Assembly (NCBI RefSeq): GCF_001625305.1
Contig: NW_017802447.1
Coordinates: forward strand, 96,926 to 160,925
DNA from: Branchiostoma belcheri
Lineage: Eukaryota > Chordata > Leptocardii > Amphioxiformes > Branchiostomatidae
DNA: 64,000 bases
Reading direction: 5' to 3'
The notes beneath the pieces are model-generated. The model saw only the letters and a program-made list of their open reading frames with translations, was not told the DNA's origin and did no database searches. The position numbers and the translations under genes were made by a program. Of the stretch, positions 12,380-27,300 are shown in pieces (position 1 is the stretch's first letter; each line of letters starts with the position of its first letter).

Positions 12380-15300
12380 TCATACGCGTGTTGTCTGAAC
12401 ATTTCTTCCTACTCTATTCTTGTTGCTTTTCCCACTTCCCTTACTACTCCGGCTCAGGCTCCTGTTGAATGTGATGCACGATAGTTTAAAGGATGTCCAT
12501 CTCCCCATAGGGGAGGATCCTGACTCCTCGCTTCCTCTTCTGATTTCAGTTCGACAGTTTCTAGTGATGATCATGCCCTGGTTTCGTTGGTTTAAGTCTT
12601 TTAAAGAACAGCACACAATCGCGCGGAAGGCGGCACGGAAGTCGTTGTTCAGTCCACCGTAGATGGCGGGATTGAGCGCTGAGTTAGCATAACCCAACCA
12701 CAGCGTGACGCCATCCACTACCGGTGGAATCCGGCAGGTGTCGTTGCAGAACGGTCTGATCACGGCCACTATGAAGAAAGGCAGCCAGCAGAGGATGAAG
12801 GCGCCCACTATGGCGCCGAGAGTTCTGGCTGCTTTGTACTCTTTGGTTAAGGATATTCGTTTGGGTTCTGGCTGCTTGGCCTTCTCCACGCGTCCATTTG
12901 CAGCTCCTGAAAACAAGTCACAAAGAAAGCTATTTAAAAAGGCTGATACCGTTAAGCTCACATTACTTTCAGCTTACTGTCCCAGTTAAGTTGTTTATGT
13001 GTGTGCAGTGCACGCACTTGGCAAAGGAAAAGATTAGGCCCCTAGTGTCCAAGCAGATGTTATGGTGTCTAAGCGTAACCAATCAATTGATAGGGAGGTC
13101 ACGTCTGGATGTGACCCACCAAGGGCCAGGTGGGAGTAAGTGGAGGAATGTGGAGGAATTTAGGAAATGTAATACCCGATTATATTACATCACACAGTCC
13201 ACTCCACAGTCCAATACATCTACGAAAACGTCAAAATACTTTCCGGAGGTCTGTCATCTTTTTTTGAAGGCCACGAAAACACTGGCCTGGAATCTAAAAT
13301 TTCCTGTTTCTATACGCACCACTGGATCCAGTCGGGGCATCGTTAGCGATGTTCCTCTCAGCGGCGGTAGGAGACATCCTAGTGACGTAGGTTCGCCGTA
13401 AGCTGCTGTGTTTGTGCCTCTGGACCGTGATGTAGATCCGCCAGTACAGTACCAGCATCACCTGGAGGAGAGATCAGGATATTACACACTGGTGGAGTAT
13501 GAAAGGGTGTTTTAAGGTTACGTGTTCTTCAAAGTAAACTTTACCATCAACGTACGTCAACATCCGCAGTGTGTTACGCCAGAGGGCGGTATGCGGGCTG
13601 CAGATGGAGAATATTTCCCGTCTAAAATTGCCTCTAGCTCGACTGCAATGTTTTCTCATATACGTACGGCCACACTGATTTAATTCTATGGATGACATCC
13701 GCGCGCCATAGATGTTCGCCTGTTCTTAAAAAAATTACCTCCTTCGAGGCTCTGGCCTGGGTGCCATCCTCCCTAGTCCATGGTAGCCAGCAACAGCCGG
13801 TGGTACTCAGGCTGCCGAAACTCCACGGAACTCAAGTACAGTGCCTACTCATAAATGCCGCAAAAGGCCAGCATGTGCCGGCTTGTCGTAAGTCGCTATG
13901 TACTACCACAAAGTCACAATACCATCTTTGTATTTCTATAATTTAGCAGCACTTTTTTGCCGGATTTTTTTGTTCGCCCGCGCGGACTAGGTTTGGGGTC
14001 TTCATGAGCATGTCATCCATATTTTTTTTGTTTGTTTTGATATCTTTTAAGTGATAAGGAAAATAACGAAAAGATAAAAAAAAATGTGGGCTTGTCTGGA
14101 AAAACGAAGACATCATACTAATGATTGAGTTAATCCTGTTTCGGTATACACTCGGTGTGTGATTACAAAAGTGCAATATATATTTTTGCTAATTATGAGC
14201 CTGTGGCGTATGGGCCAACGTCAGAAACGACCTTGAACCGTTATTGTAAAAATGGCTGAATGATTGCCGACCAGAAAATCACCAAGAATCTACTTGCGGA
14301 TATCTATTGAAAACCATTCATGATTTCTAACACGCGGCATGTAAACGTAGATTCCCTTATGTCGTACGACTGACGAGGAATCAGAGGGCTTTTAACCTGG
14401 TGATCGCCTCATCGCTTTGGTTATTCACTCGCACGTGATGTTCTGGCGCCAGTTAATTTTTTGTTCAGGCGCTTCCTCTGCTTTTGTCCTTGAGAATTCC
14501 ATTTGCAGAACTCAGTCGGCACAGAAGTCAACATTTTGAAGCACTCCCAGCAAGGTCAGCCGGTGGTTACATATTGCCCTCCGTTCCTTAGGGCCTGGAT
14601 TTTATGACCGACAGGCCATGTAGCAACATCGTCGTTTCACTTTTTAACAAAAATGACTGGTCGACTTTTAAAAGTCTAGGCAGGGAAGTTTAATACAATA
14701 TTAAAAGTGTAAGAGACGTTATCTGCGTGAATGCGCAATAACCTTCACTCAACCGGGACGGGGGTCGATACAGACTTCCAACCATCATCGACCCATTAGT
14801 TCAGTCCCATGCCCGTAGGTACAGCTTTCAATCTACTTTCTTAAACAGTTTAGAGAACCACCGCGCAATGAATAAATCTTGATGGGTATTTGTGTATAAC
14901 GGCCGTACCTGTCCACTGAAGTAAACCTATAATCCCTGAAATAATAAAAGAGACGCACTATGTCCATCAGCTACCCTCAGGCGCTGAGCACCTTAATCCT
15001 GTTTTATTACACTTTCCTGCTCCTAGCTTCTACTTCTATGGACCTCAATGGGCTTTTTCCTCCGCCCTTCTCCGTGCCTTAAGCTGTGCATTAGCCGCTT
15101 TTATCCTGTTTTACTTTACAACCGGTACCAACGGGGCAACTTCATCCCGAACGGCCTGTTTTACGTCAGATATGCTATCTGTAGGGCAGGTCGTGTTCTG
15201 GACATTAATCTCGCTGCAGCGCCTCCGAGTTCTGTCTGCAGGGTCTGTCTTTTATCATCTTCGGTGTGTGGGCAGGGCCCAGACGGGCTAACGGCGGAGT

Positions 15301-18300
15301 GTTTAACCTACGGACCTCACGACCTGCGGGTCGGCACCGCAAACATGCAACAAATGGCAGCGCCTCCAAGACATCTCACGGATTGAAAGTTTTCGACGTC
15401 CTTCTAGAATAAGAGGAAACTTGAGAAGAATGCATTGTGTAGCCATATCTTCGTACATTTCACATGATATGCAAACGGCAATAAACGATCCGAATGCTAC
15501 TTAAGTTTTCAATACTCCTCACTGCTGAGATGTGTTTTGTTCTGGAGCATTGTGTCTGTATGGAATGATGGACATTCGAGTCCTTAACAGACGAATCTTA
15601 CTCTGACGTGTATCTTTTTCCCCTTTAATACCAGCGTCACCAACGACAATCAAATCATCAGACCTTATACATATGGTCTGTCGATCAATCAGATACATGT
15701 ACCTCACATTTACTGGCTGAGAGTGGCGAATGATGGGTGCTTTTCTTTTATCAGGTTTCTTCACAAACGAAGGAGAAAATCTTATTAGGCAATACATTTT
15801 TATCTATCGCTTGGACGTCGATCAAACGGTTCACCAATCAAGTAACTCACTTCTACTGCGATGGATAACGCGTTTACACCCTTGCTGACGTAAGTAAGTT
15901 GTTAGCTACTCTTGCATGAAATTGATTGAATTCTTGGTTCAACGAATAGCTTTCGTCTGTTAACAACTACGACTGTCCGAATGACGCACGTCGATTAAGA
16001 AGACTGTCAGCTTGTCCTGTCACATTATCATTTTTGATCAGACATTGAACGGCAAGGCTATATGAGGCGGCTGTCGTTGGTTTTGGTAAAGTTTTACAGG
16101 TTATATAAACAATACGTGATCTGGTGCATTAGAGTTATACCTCATTAGCATATTTCAAATGTATGTTAACTAAGCCGCACATAAGTTTATTGGTCAGCGG
16201 TGTAGTAAATGTGTGAGTCATAACCAAAGGATCTAGACCGGGAAAAACGGACTGATGGGAGAAACCACCGTTAGGCCATAACTACTATCATCCAACTTAA
16301 ACTACTGATGGAGATGAAAACAACACACTGGGGAAGGTTACGTGCACAGCCAAGAGCAGTGTAATGTTCGTCACACTCATGTGTCTTAAACATGTTCTTA
16401 CTATGTCTGAAAGTGCTCGATAAAGGGGAGTCTGTTTGAACCGAGAGACATTGTATTTCAACATATGACTGACTAAGACAAAGTCAAAATAAGCGGAATT
16501 TTCCGATACCCCCCATTAACAAATTTATATACCAGACTTCCTTCCTTCAATCGTTAACACCGACGGACAGAGTAGTGGGCATCAGAGGGGGCCAATGAAG
16601 GGCAAACATGTTACCGTGAAGGGGGTTGCACTGCGTTGAGATTTTCACGAAGGCAAGACTAGCAATGACACTCATATCATCTCACTGGAATTTCAATGAT
16701 CTTCAGGGTCTTCCAATTATCTCCCAATAATCTTTCAATGATGTCAAAGCTCCTCCATTGGTCTTTCCATGATCTTTCAACGATTTCAGAGGCCTTCCGA
16801 TGCTTTTCAATGATCTCTATGATCTGTCATTGATCTGGACGTTTTCCGATTATCTCTCGATGATCGTCCGAATTTAATGACCGGATGTATTCAAATTATA
16901 TTTCCACAATATTTCAAAGGACAAAGGATATCTGGTCACACACCAGTTTTCCCAAAGTTCTCCGTCCTGTGAAAATGGTACTCTCCAAGCAGAGGTTGAA
17001 TGGGAAGATTGTGACCTTTTTCTATGCCCCGTTTTTTTCTGACAGCCGGCCCATCGGTGGCCAATTGGATACTGTCGGCCGGCTGGATACTGTCCGCGTG
17101 TTGGATACTATCTTTGGCCACCAAAAGATCTGCTTGGAGATTATGAAAATGGGGCCTTTGTCCATGAGCCGGTGAAGTTGGGTACACTGTAATCAAGCAA
17201 CAGTGTAATGATTGTCTGTGCCTAAAGACCTCCGCAGAGCTCATGTCGTTAACATGTCATTAACACGTGCTCCATTACCAAGACCATTACAGTAACCCAT
17301 GAGTGTATGCCAGGCAACGCTAGGGCTGGGCCATTGCCACGGCGCCTTGCACGTTATCAGTTTCCTGATCTAAAACTACAGACCCCAGGTCATAGAGTTG
17401 GCCGTGCTTTCATCTCTATTAACATGCCCGCCACTGCCTAGCTGACCCCATCAGCCGTGAGACTGTGAGAGGAGCATGTTTGTGTATGCAGTGCACCGCC
17501 GAGGGTGAAGCTGACCGGCTATGTGATGCAGAATCCAATTTGCAGCAGAACTTTCGGCTATTTCAGATAGCCTGGAGGTCAACGGGCTTCCCTGACGCTT
17601 AACAAAGGAGGGTGGTTTAGACTTCGTAAAAACTATGGCGCCTTCCCAATGTTATCACACAGACGCACTGCTAGCTACAGGAGCTTGTTCTACAAAGATG
17701 TTAATGTTAGGACATCGAACTGACCATGTACCGTCTGATCCAACTTTTGCCTTTGAGGTCGACCAACTTAAATCATTTAGTTCAAGTCAGGCAAGACGAT
17801 GAAGACGAAAATGCAAGACGAAAGCGAGCAACATACTTAGTTTGCCAACTTTAGATTAAGGAAGTTGGCTGCTGCCTGGTGATAGCTTTATGAGCAAGTC
17901 AACGGTGATGGCAGTGTTGAATGCTAGGCTGGGTGACAGAGCTGTTTGGTTTTCCTCTGGTCACTCTGTACTCTGGTGCTGTAAAATCTTTACCGGCTGG
18001 TCGGCGCTGTCCTTGAGGAAGATTTCCTTAGCCTTAAGAAAATCAAGTTGTTTGATGCGTGGTGTACCCAAGGCTTAGCCGTGGAGTATATAGATGTTTT
18101 CTGATCTTGTGGGTATCGATCGCTTCATTTGTAGGGGTTTACAGGGATTACACAGCGGGGGGTCGGCAGAATTGTAGTAAACCCGATAGGTGGTCAGGGT
18201 GATAACAAATGTCTTCTACGTCAATGGGAAACATGCATCAAGGACGGGCAGATTTAGGATCGCCCAATCTGGATTACATGGTGTACCACAAGTCAATCTT

Positions 18301-21300
18301 AATTCCCTGGACATTACATGCTATTCTAATCTTATTACTAGGCGTCTTCACACGTAGATCTGAGACGAGACTGCAATCTGTCTCTGTCTCCCTCTGGTTC
18401 TCTCTGTGTCCCTGTCTGTATGCCTTCCAATCAGTCTAATAAAATATTATTTAGACGTGTAAAACGGTACATGTACATTAATGTGACTTAATGTAACTGT
18501 ACATCGCAGGACAGTGTGTGTAAACATCTTCAGAAAAACTACCAAACAAATCAAATATCTACATTAAAATGCACAGATTATTTGAACTTCATCTGTTTAC
18601 ATTTTACCCGAGTCCCCTCGTTTCTAGTCAGCGAAGCAAACCGGAACTAATCAGGTAACAATTTCAGCTTTCCTCCCATGAGAAACTAGGAAATTGGCTA
18701 TTATGGATTTATGTACGTGATGCGATTGAAAATGTTACGTTTATAAGTTTGTATCATATTCGGGTCAACATATGTCATTGTGTTTCCTTTGAAGGTATCA
18801 AGGGCAAAACCCGTGATTTTCAACGTTAATTGCTACTTGCTCATTATAGCACAAGTTTATTGCTTTCAGCTACTCTTACCACCGTGACGATAATAAGCCT
18901 TTAGATCGGGTAACAACTGGGTTGATGATTCGTATGATGCAAATTACCAACTGAACGTTGCATCAATAGGTTATCAAAAATGTGTATTATCAAACATGAC
19001 TTTCTCGTCGAGTGAGAGCAGCTAACCTGAGCCCCATTCTCACTAGGATAAAATTGTCCGGATCGAGCCGAATTGATTCGCTTTGATCCGGCTTTGATCC
19101 GGCTCGATCCGGCTCGATCCGGCTCGAAGTCGGCTCAAAGCAAATCAATTCGGTTAGATCTGGACAATTTTATCCTAGTGAGAATGGATGTCCGGGGTTC
19201 TATCAGCTGTCGTTATCTGAAGTCGATAACCGTGTCAAAGACAAAAGCTGTGCTCGAGAATAATTATTCGTGATGAATTTTACATCCCAATCACAGTCCT
19301 GACCCTTTTAGTTACTCTCATCAAGGTTTTAGCTTCTCCTCAATTAGCCTTTACATCTGCGTCGGTGTTGTCTGCAGTCCAGCTGGCGACAGACATGATG
19401 TCAACGTCGCTCTTATCGAACTTGTTCGCCTGACTCTCCTTTTTATCTCTTCAATGTCAAGGTTGTATTGGGAATTGAATCTGGTGTCGTTTTGTAAAGT
19501 CACTTCCAAACAAAAAAACAATTGATATACCTTCTGTTCGTCTGATAAACTGAAAAAATATTGCTTCAAGGACAAATTATAATTGTTTGGGTCTCATGTC
19601 TTCTGAGGAGATTTGTAAAAGTCACTTCCAAACAAAAAAACAATTGATATACCTTCTGTTCGTCTGATAAACTGAAAAATATTGCTTCAAGGACAAATTA
19701 TAATNNNNNNNNNNNNNNNNNNNNCTCAAAGCAAATCAATTCGGTTAGATCCGGACAATTTTATCCTAGTGAGAATGGATGTCCGGGGTTCTATCAGCTG
19801 TCGTTATCTGAAGTCGATAACCGTGTCAAAGACAAAAGCTGTGCTCGAGAATAATTATTCGTGATGAATTTTACATCCCAATCACAGTCCTGACCCTTTT
19901 AGTTACTCTCATCAAGGCTTTAGCTTCTCCTCAATTAGCCTTTACATCTGCGTCGGTGTTGTCTGCAGTCCAGCTGGCGACAGACATGATGTCAACGTCG
20001 CTCTTATCGAACTTGTTCGCCTGACTCTCCTTTTTATCTCTTCAATGTCAAGGTTGTATTGGGAATTGAATCTGGTGTCGTTTTGTAAAGTCACTTCCAA
20101 ACAAAAAACAATTGATATACCTTCTGTTCGTCTGATAAACTGAAAAAATATTGCTTCAAGGACAAATTATAATTGTTTGGGTCTCATGTCTTCTGAGGAG
20201 ATTTGTAAATACCATAGTATGCAATACACAACAAACTTGAATGGTGATGATGTACATGTATACATGTATGTTCCATATGGAATAAAGCAGACCCATGTAC
20301 AAGATATACAGCCATACGTGTCTTACCAGCATCGGTATGTAAAATGCTCCTAGTGTAGAGTAGATGGTGTACCCTTTATCCTGGTTGATGAGACAGGTCT
20401 CTCCGTCATACTCGTTCCCTTTTCCCCAGCCCAGTAATGCTGGGACAGAGATCAGAGCTGCATGGGTACACACAACACTGTTAGGCTAATAGCATACAGA
20501 CGTCAATGGGTAAATGATCAAGACACACAAAACTCTTGGTCCAAACAGCATACAAATCAGGGGTAAACGTACGTTTTTCCAAGCGAAAGTTATTAGATGT
20601 GTACAGGCTATTGGGTAAAACGTCTAATGATCAATTAACCTTGAAATCGTTTTTCCTCATCTCTTCAAGTGTGTGAGCGTGCAGGTAATTGATTTTTTTT
20701 AGGTCTTCAATGATTTTGCCATAATCCAATGACCTATGCTTTCTGGTATAGCCCATCGGTTGCTCAGTGGTCTCTATTCTGTGTGTGAGATGATGATGAC
20801 AGAGGGCTGTACTGTGCTCGAGTTACGGTAAATGTACATTCACAACATTAAATAGAATACACATTACAAAGATTATACTGAGCCTCATCATTAGTATGGT
20901 ACATTCACCACCTTTTGCTAAAACTATCCAAAGAAGTCCAGGTAAAGAACCCATTACAAGTTTAAAGTACTAGCCTGTTGTCAAGGCATGTTCAACGTCT
21001 TGATTCACCAATGCAGGTTGACGTTGTAAAAGTACATGGTGGACGCTAACGCAGAAGTCTCGTCAGAAGTACTCTATATGGTTATTTACACGTACTACAG
21101 TTACAAGTCAGAAATCGTACTCAACAAACCTTTAAAGACGCCCGCACACATGTTTGGCAATTGAACGTCGTATAATCATAGGTTGAATACGCTGACGTCA
21201 TTTTAGCGTAATGCCTGTGCAATATAGTCCCTTCAACAGTGAAGACTCCGTATGGTTTTCAACAATCCAAGTACACTTACAAACTTACAAGTTAGAAATC

Positions 21301-24300
21301 ATTCTCAGCAAATCTTCCAAAAAATGTATTTCCGAGTACTTTGAAGTCGTAAAGGAAAGTAAAGGGTGGACGCTAACGTCATTCTAGAGTAATGTCTACG
21401 GAATAGAGTCTCTTCAATAGCAAGTACTCCATATAGTTCTTAGCACGTACGGCTAGAGTTACAAGTTAGAAACCTTACTCAACAAATCCTACGAGGCAAC
21501 TCCATGTATTTCCTGGCACTTAAACGCTGTACTCCATGTAAGTACTCCATCTAGTTCTTAACACGTACTAAAGTTGAAAATCGCACTCAACAAGTGCTTT
21601 AAGACAATCCTATACACTTCTGGCGTCATCTACGTAAAGGGTGGATATACCGTTGTTGAGCAAGTGCCTGTGAAACATAATCTTTTTCAACGGAAAGCCA
21701 TCCATATAGTTCTCAACACGCACTTCTAGTAAAATCAGCAAATCCCTAAAAAACAATACCATACATTTTCTGGCACATTAAGGGTTGTGCAAAAGCTCCC
21801 AATAGCAAGACCAGTCCAACCCGGGTAGATACACGCTATAAAGAAAAAGCAGTAGAGATAGTCAGCACGTGGTCAGATTACCAAGTAACACGTAAAGTCT
21901 AATACGATTGTAAATTGCAGGGGCAGAGCTGTTGCAAGGGGGCGATAAAGGAAGACCTGTGAATCCATCAGAGGCTCCCATTTCCGCTTCATTCTAGTCC
22001 TACCGTTCCACTAGCACTGTGAGCGTAATTAGCGCTGATGTACTCGCGTACAAGGGAGGATGTAATCAATTATGGTCATTTCTCGAAGGCCATATTAACC
22101 AGGAAAAATGAAAAACTTGGTCGCCGATCTGCAGCCTCCAGCCTTAAGTGAACCCATCCGCACTTAAGGAACCAGGAAGTAATGAGCATGATTTAGAAGT
22201 TTATGCCTTTTCCTTTCGGAAAATCAAAACTACACCCAGCAAGTACCATAATCAATGTTTCAACCAATTGTGTTGAGATTCTAATTTGAAGATATCTAGT
22301 CGTGTAAAAAAATTATGGATCATTTCACATGTTTTTCAAAGGTACAAATGAACGGTTTAGAAGTAGAAATTAGCCATGTATAGTAAAAATACTAGTATGG
22401 TACATAGCCATTTAGCTTGATAAAAGTTTGTGCACTAAAAGTACTACGAAGACTGTTGCGGATTTGGAAATGTATCAAACAGTGAGGAAGTGAAACTCCT
22501 GAGGCAGGACAGAGCAGCATCACGGCTGACAGACCAGAAGGTGTACCGGTGGCCGGGTGGGGAGGGTGGGCAGTTTTGCCACTGACCTCACGTTCAAAGT
22601 CACGCAGAGTTAACGTAGAGTCACGCAGTCTGGCATGTTTAAGTGGATTTATTCGTTCAACAAATAAACGTTGGCCCTAGTGAGTCAACATAGAGTCACG
22701 CAGTCTAGCAGATTCCTTCGTACAACAAACAAATCAAACAAATGTTAGCCCTAGAGCTATAACTGAACAACGCATAACGTTGTAGGCAGACGAATGTGTT
22801 AATCTACACGGAAGCCCCTTGGGTGTCCATTGGGACCGAGTAGATAGCGCTCCGTGGGTCGATACATGGGTGGACGCGGAGGGATACATTACAGAAGCAC
22901 ACATTGCGTGCACCTTACCAGGTTCACATTGTAACTTGGTGTAATTAGACGTATTGATAGGTAAGGATTACGCTTTATGGCCCGGAGAATGTACCTAATC
23001 TAGTCGGGAGCACTTCAGAGTGTCTGTCCCACTCTGATTGCACTGAGAAGATCAATACAAAGCGACACTTTTCTGAATTTGCCTCTTTTGTGTGGACCTG
23101 TATGTCTGAACGTCACGTTGTAAATCAGTGTAATTGTGCGTACTTTTATTACACGGGATAAAAGGTGGATCAGCACGGAGACCGATTTCGGAGAAATACT
23201 GACCCGCTGGTGATGACTCAGTCAGGTGGAGGGGAACGGAGTCAGCAAACGTGATCGCGTAATGGACATTTTACGTTTTGGCCAACTCATATCGTCATGT
23301 TCCTAGATCTTTCCAGTCCTGGCGTCCATCCATGTCTGCTTTTCCACAGACCACTGAGCGTCTTAACATTCCACGGATCTCTCAAAGGTGAAGGTCTCTC
23401 ACTGATCTCTCAACGGCCTACCGAGGTCTGTCAGTGATTTATCTGTTTTCTTTTAATCATTTCCAAGGTCTTGCAGTCATCTTTCAAGGTCTCCCAATGA
23501 TTAGTCTGAAACACGTTTTGATGATCTCAACTACTCCAACGATTTTGGTTGTTCACCAATGAGGAATCAATGAGGAATCATCGAACGGCCTTTGAGAGAT
23601 GTTAGAGAAGTTTGTGCGGACAACGGTTGCGCAACTGCCTGGATAAATGGGGCCCATTGCGATGAATATTGTCCATTTTCAACGGCAGGTATTGGCATTA
23701 TGTAACGGCCTTCCCTCCAAAATCAGCGTTCCCGTTAGAGCACAGCTGGTCGTTTGTTTGATTTACCGAACCACTGGTTTATTCCTCGATACGAGACCGG
23801 TGCATTCAGGCTAGCAGTATTAGATATGACAGTTGCTGTAGTAGTTGTGACGGTGGCATGTAGATAAAAAGTTTTAACTTCTCAGTATCAACAATCATTA
23901 TCTAATAGAGTGGTCATCGACCTCCTTCTATGAACGTCCGCGGTCCAGATCCTCCTAGCCTCTGTACGTGACTCGGAACAACACACAGATTCCGTGCACG
24001 CCAAGCCATCACACTATTACCCTGCCTGCTCAACCGAAAACACCACAAATTGTTTTCATAAGCTGGGTATAAGTGCAATTTATTTTCATTTCTGGGGAAA
24101 GTAGGTTCGACGATCACAAAACTAGTGATTCAGGGGTTATAATGTCTATGTTAACCTTGCAAAGTACCGCATAGCGTTTCAAAGGAAGATATATGTCTAT
24201 AATAAACAATGTAGTGGGTTGACCCGTATGTACATATATGGGTATCTCAAGCTTGTATAGACCAAAGGAAGAACTATTTCTTAGAAGCCCGTTTTATCTT

Positions 24301-27300
24301 TTTTGTAGTCTTCACTACGTCGATTTCGTTATTGTTTTCGAATGTCTTTGATAAGATTTGACAGTTTAGCCCATGGACTAGTTGCCTTTAGTGAATATAC
24401 AATAGCATTACTGTGCAGCAGGCATTCGCTTTGTGATGACTTCATCTAATTTCTTTGTGTAGGCGGATGGCTTAATCAAGTTTCACAAGAGTCTCTCAAA
24501 ATAAACTAAAGAATCACTGAGCTGTATGAGGTGTGATGGCCGCATCTGATATTCTTGTCTCCACGATGTGTACATGAAGATTGCAGACATCCTCGGGGTG
24601 TAAAACAAAGATAGTATATCAATGTCATCGCTTCTGTCAAAACTTTGTCTGATTTCCTGTACTGCCCGGCTTCATGAAAGTATACAGTCGGAAAATACAG
24701 ACCCCATCATAACTGTGTAGTTTGTGCCCTGTGTATTGTATTCTCTCCCTGGGTTAGCCTTTAGCAATAGCTATCACTAGCTTGGGTAACCCTGGCTGTC
24801 ATGTAGCAACATATCCATTATGCTGAACCAATACATGTACATAAATAGGTTTAAAAAAACACAGAGGGCAATGGTGTTTCGTCAAATGCTTTAGAAAACA
24901 CAAAAGAATAATGTTACTACACTTCCTATGATCTCCTTCGTTCTCACGTTGCGATACTAAAATGCCAGAATGTTCTTCTACTTCTTCAATCGTTGGTGCT
25001 ATTTGACCGCAATCGGCTGCTGCCCCCCGCTGATGAAGTTTGCCCTATGCCTCCAGCACGCAGGGTGCTATATAATTGTCTAATACATCCCTTTGAAGTA
25101 CAATCATCCAAAGGTTCCGTCATGTCAATTTTGCCAGATTACATAACTTGCCTCAAATCTCTCATGTTTGAAGGGTACGGCATTTTAAAATCTGCAAATC
25201 GATTGCGCTAGTGACACTACGGACTTTTTAAAACACGTCTAAGACAAGTACCAAACTAGCATTCTTGACTTCGTTTGTGTATTTTACCAGTGACTCCCAC
25301 TTTTAAGGCCCCATAGGGTAAGAAAATCTCTACCTTAAACCAGGAACTTGAAGGCCGGAAATGAGATAATATTTCATAACCAAATCTTGGATCGATTGAC
25401 ATACCTTCGTCTGGAAAATACAAGCCTGCGAAAACGCAAACATACAGACAGACCGAAAATAGTATCTCCGCTTCAAGGTGGACCAAAAAGACATTTTAAT
25501 CACTCTCTGCCATCGTTATCGCCACCAGACAACCCTAAGATGTTTACCCCCACACCTGTTGACATTTAGACGACGCTAACAGATTGAACCTACTCCTTTA
25601 CTGTTAATCTGATCATGCAACGTGTCTAGCATACAGGGAACCCTGCGTTTGAAAGTTTGTAAAGTCACACAGACACACAGTCACACCGATACCTTTCATG
25701 AAGTAACAAAACTATAATGAATGCAGAAAGTCAACCACCGGTGATAGTTTGGTCTGTATATGGAGTGGTTGGCACATGACTGGTGACTCCTCATCTATCG
25801 TCCCTGGTTGAGAACTTAATGATGTGTACAGAGAGACGACAAGCCGACCCTTCAAGGGTTAAAGGTACACCTCAAGCGCGAAGCAGAGCTTTATCAAAAG
25901 CAATAGAGCTCGTATATCATAACAATATTATCCATAGGCACGATATGAATCAATTTATCACTAATTCAATCGACGAAACGACAGGTTGTAATATCAGGGC
26001 TAAAGGCAACATCAAACAGAAAGATCCTTATTTTCCTTATACAAAGGCAATAAAGCTTGTATATTCTCAATATTGCCACGGACATGATATGAACTGTATT
26101 CTGTCATCGGTTGAAGGTTGGGGCCTTGTGACATGTAGAACTCTGAAAACATATATCATTTTATTACGTACCGACATCGGTTGTAAAGCTCACTAATGTC
26201 CTCCAGGCGTGAATCTGAGTAACCACTGCACCGGTCTACATAAACGTCATAAAGACATCTCGGCCCACCGACATCATTGCTAAGGCCACAGCAAGTAAGT
26301 TTTATGGAGGACATCAGGGCGCACATTAATTTTCGTCTGATTTTGAAAAAAAAATGTGTTGCCCTCTGACGGTTGTCAACATGCCGAAAATGGGCAAAGA
26401 TTTCTGTTACCATGAAGGAACGTGGATAGCAGATAAATATGAAGAGAGAAGACAAGACAAGGCTCTAATTTAATGTTTTGTCTTCTACTTTGATGTAGTG
26501 ATGTACTTCATTCCTTTTATATGTAGTGGTGGGTTTGTATATGTGATGTTCTCACTGAATCAAAACCATTTCTACAACATTGAAAGTTTTTTTTTTGCAG
26601 ATTTGCAGTCTGTAGGATGTCATCCATAAAATTCACTTGCTGTGGCCTAAAACACCGATACAATCATGTACTAAAAGTGACCCACCTGATATGATCCAAA
26701 CCACGGAGACGAGCATCAGCATGACACGAGACGTCCGGTGAACTCGGTAGGACAGTGGATGAGATATTGCCAGGTATCTGTAAAAACAGTGTGTACAATG
26801 TAGACAATGTGCAAATAGAGTATAGACATAATATTTATTACACTATATATCAATATGCTATTACAACGTGCTGTGATATTTTCCAGCTTCGCTATCCACC
26901 AGGCTGAGAGTATTAGGTTTAGATAACCCTGCCGCTTCCATATCCCAGATTATCTTTCAAAGTAGTCTTAGCCGTCTTTGATTAAGTCTTTAATCGTGTC
27001 ATAAATATGTATGACATAATCAGATCAGCGCGCACGGTATTGTTATTGGCAAGGGACGAGAGCGTTTCGTAACGACAACGACTTGGTGAATAAATCTTTC
27101 AAATCTGAATCAGTAACTCCATTTCGTAGAAATCTAATTATTGAACCCAACGATGGGATGGTCTGCACCTACCCGCTGTATTTGTGTACATGAATATATT
27201 AATCTATCTATTCTTTGATACGATAGACTGAAAATGCATGGCATCATAAATGTTTCAACTGATCCTCTATAGCCAGTCCTTCACTGGACACGCCTTATAA

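Larger units (their letters stand above)
13462..20326 (-). other. Receptor intron between coding exons 4 and 5 (6.9 kb)
   Basis: Contains the ~360-bp element at 13667, a decayed ~30-bp repeat at 16690-16865, a short direct repeat ggatactgtc near 17066-17110, a foldback element at 19035, and the duplicated block with an assembly gap at 19134-20209. The remainder (14029-16689, 17180-19030) shows no gene, RNA or clear repeat. Confidence 0.6.
20458..26685 (-). other. Receptor intron between coding exons 3 and 4 (6.2 kb)
   Basis: Holds decayed satellite DNA at 21035-21790, a two-copy repeat at 22618-22755, a decayed ~30-bp array at 23300-23560, a two-copy ~146-bp repeat at 25896-26110 and a terminal-inverted-repeat element at 26281-26650. 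No coding exon or RNA gene was recognised in the rest (for example 23600-25890). Confidence 0.6.

Noticed and set aside
12898..13401. 167-codon plus-strand frame
   Set aside because: It runs antisense across the last receptor intron and loop-3 exon. It is a shadow of the receptor.
15048..15386. 112-codon plus-strand frame in a receptor intron
   Set aside because: No recognisable domain, no splice continuation, and composition typical of chance open sequence.
25783..26196. 137-codon plus-strand frame
   Set aside because: It spans a two-copy noncoding repeat in a receptor intron, starts on no conserved motif and has no splice partners.
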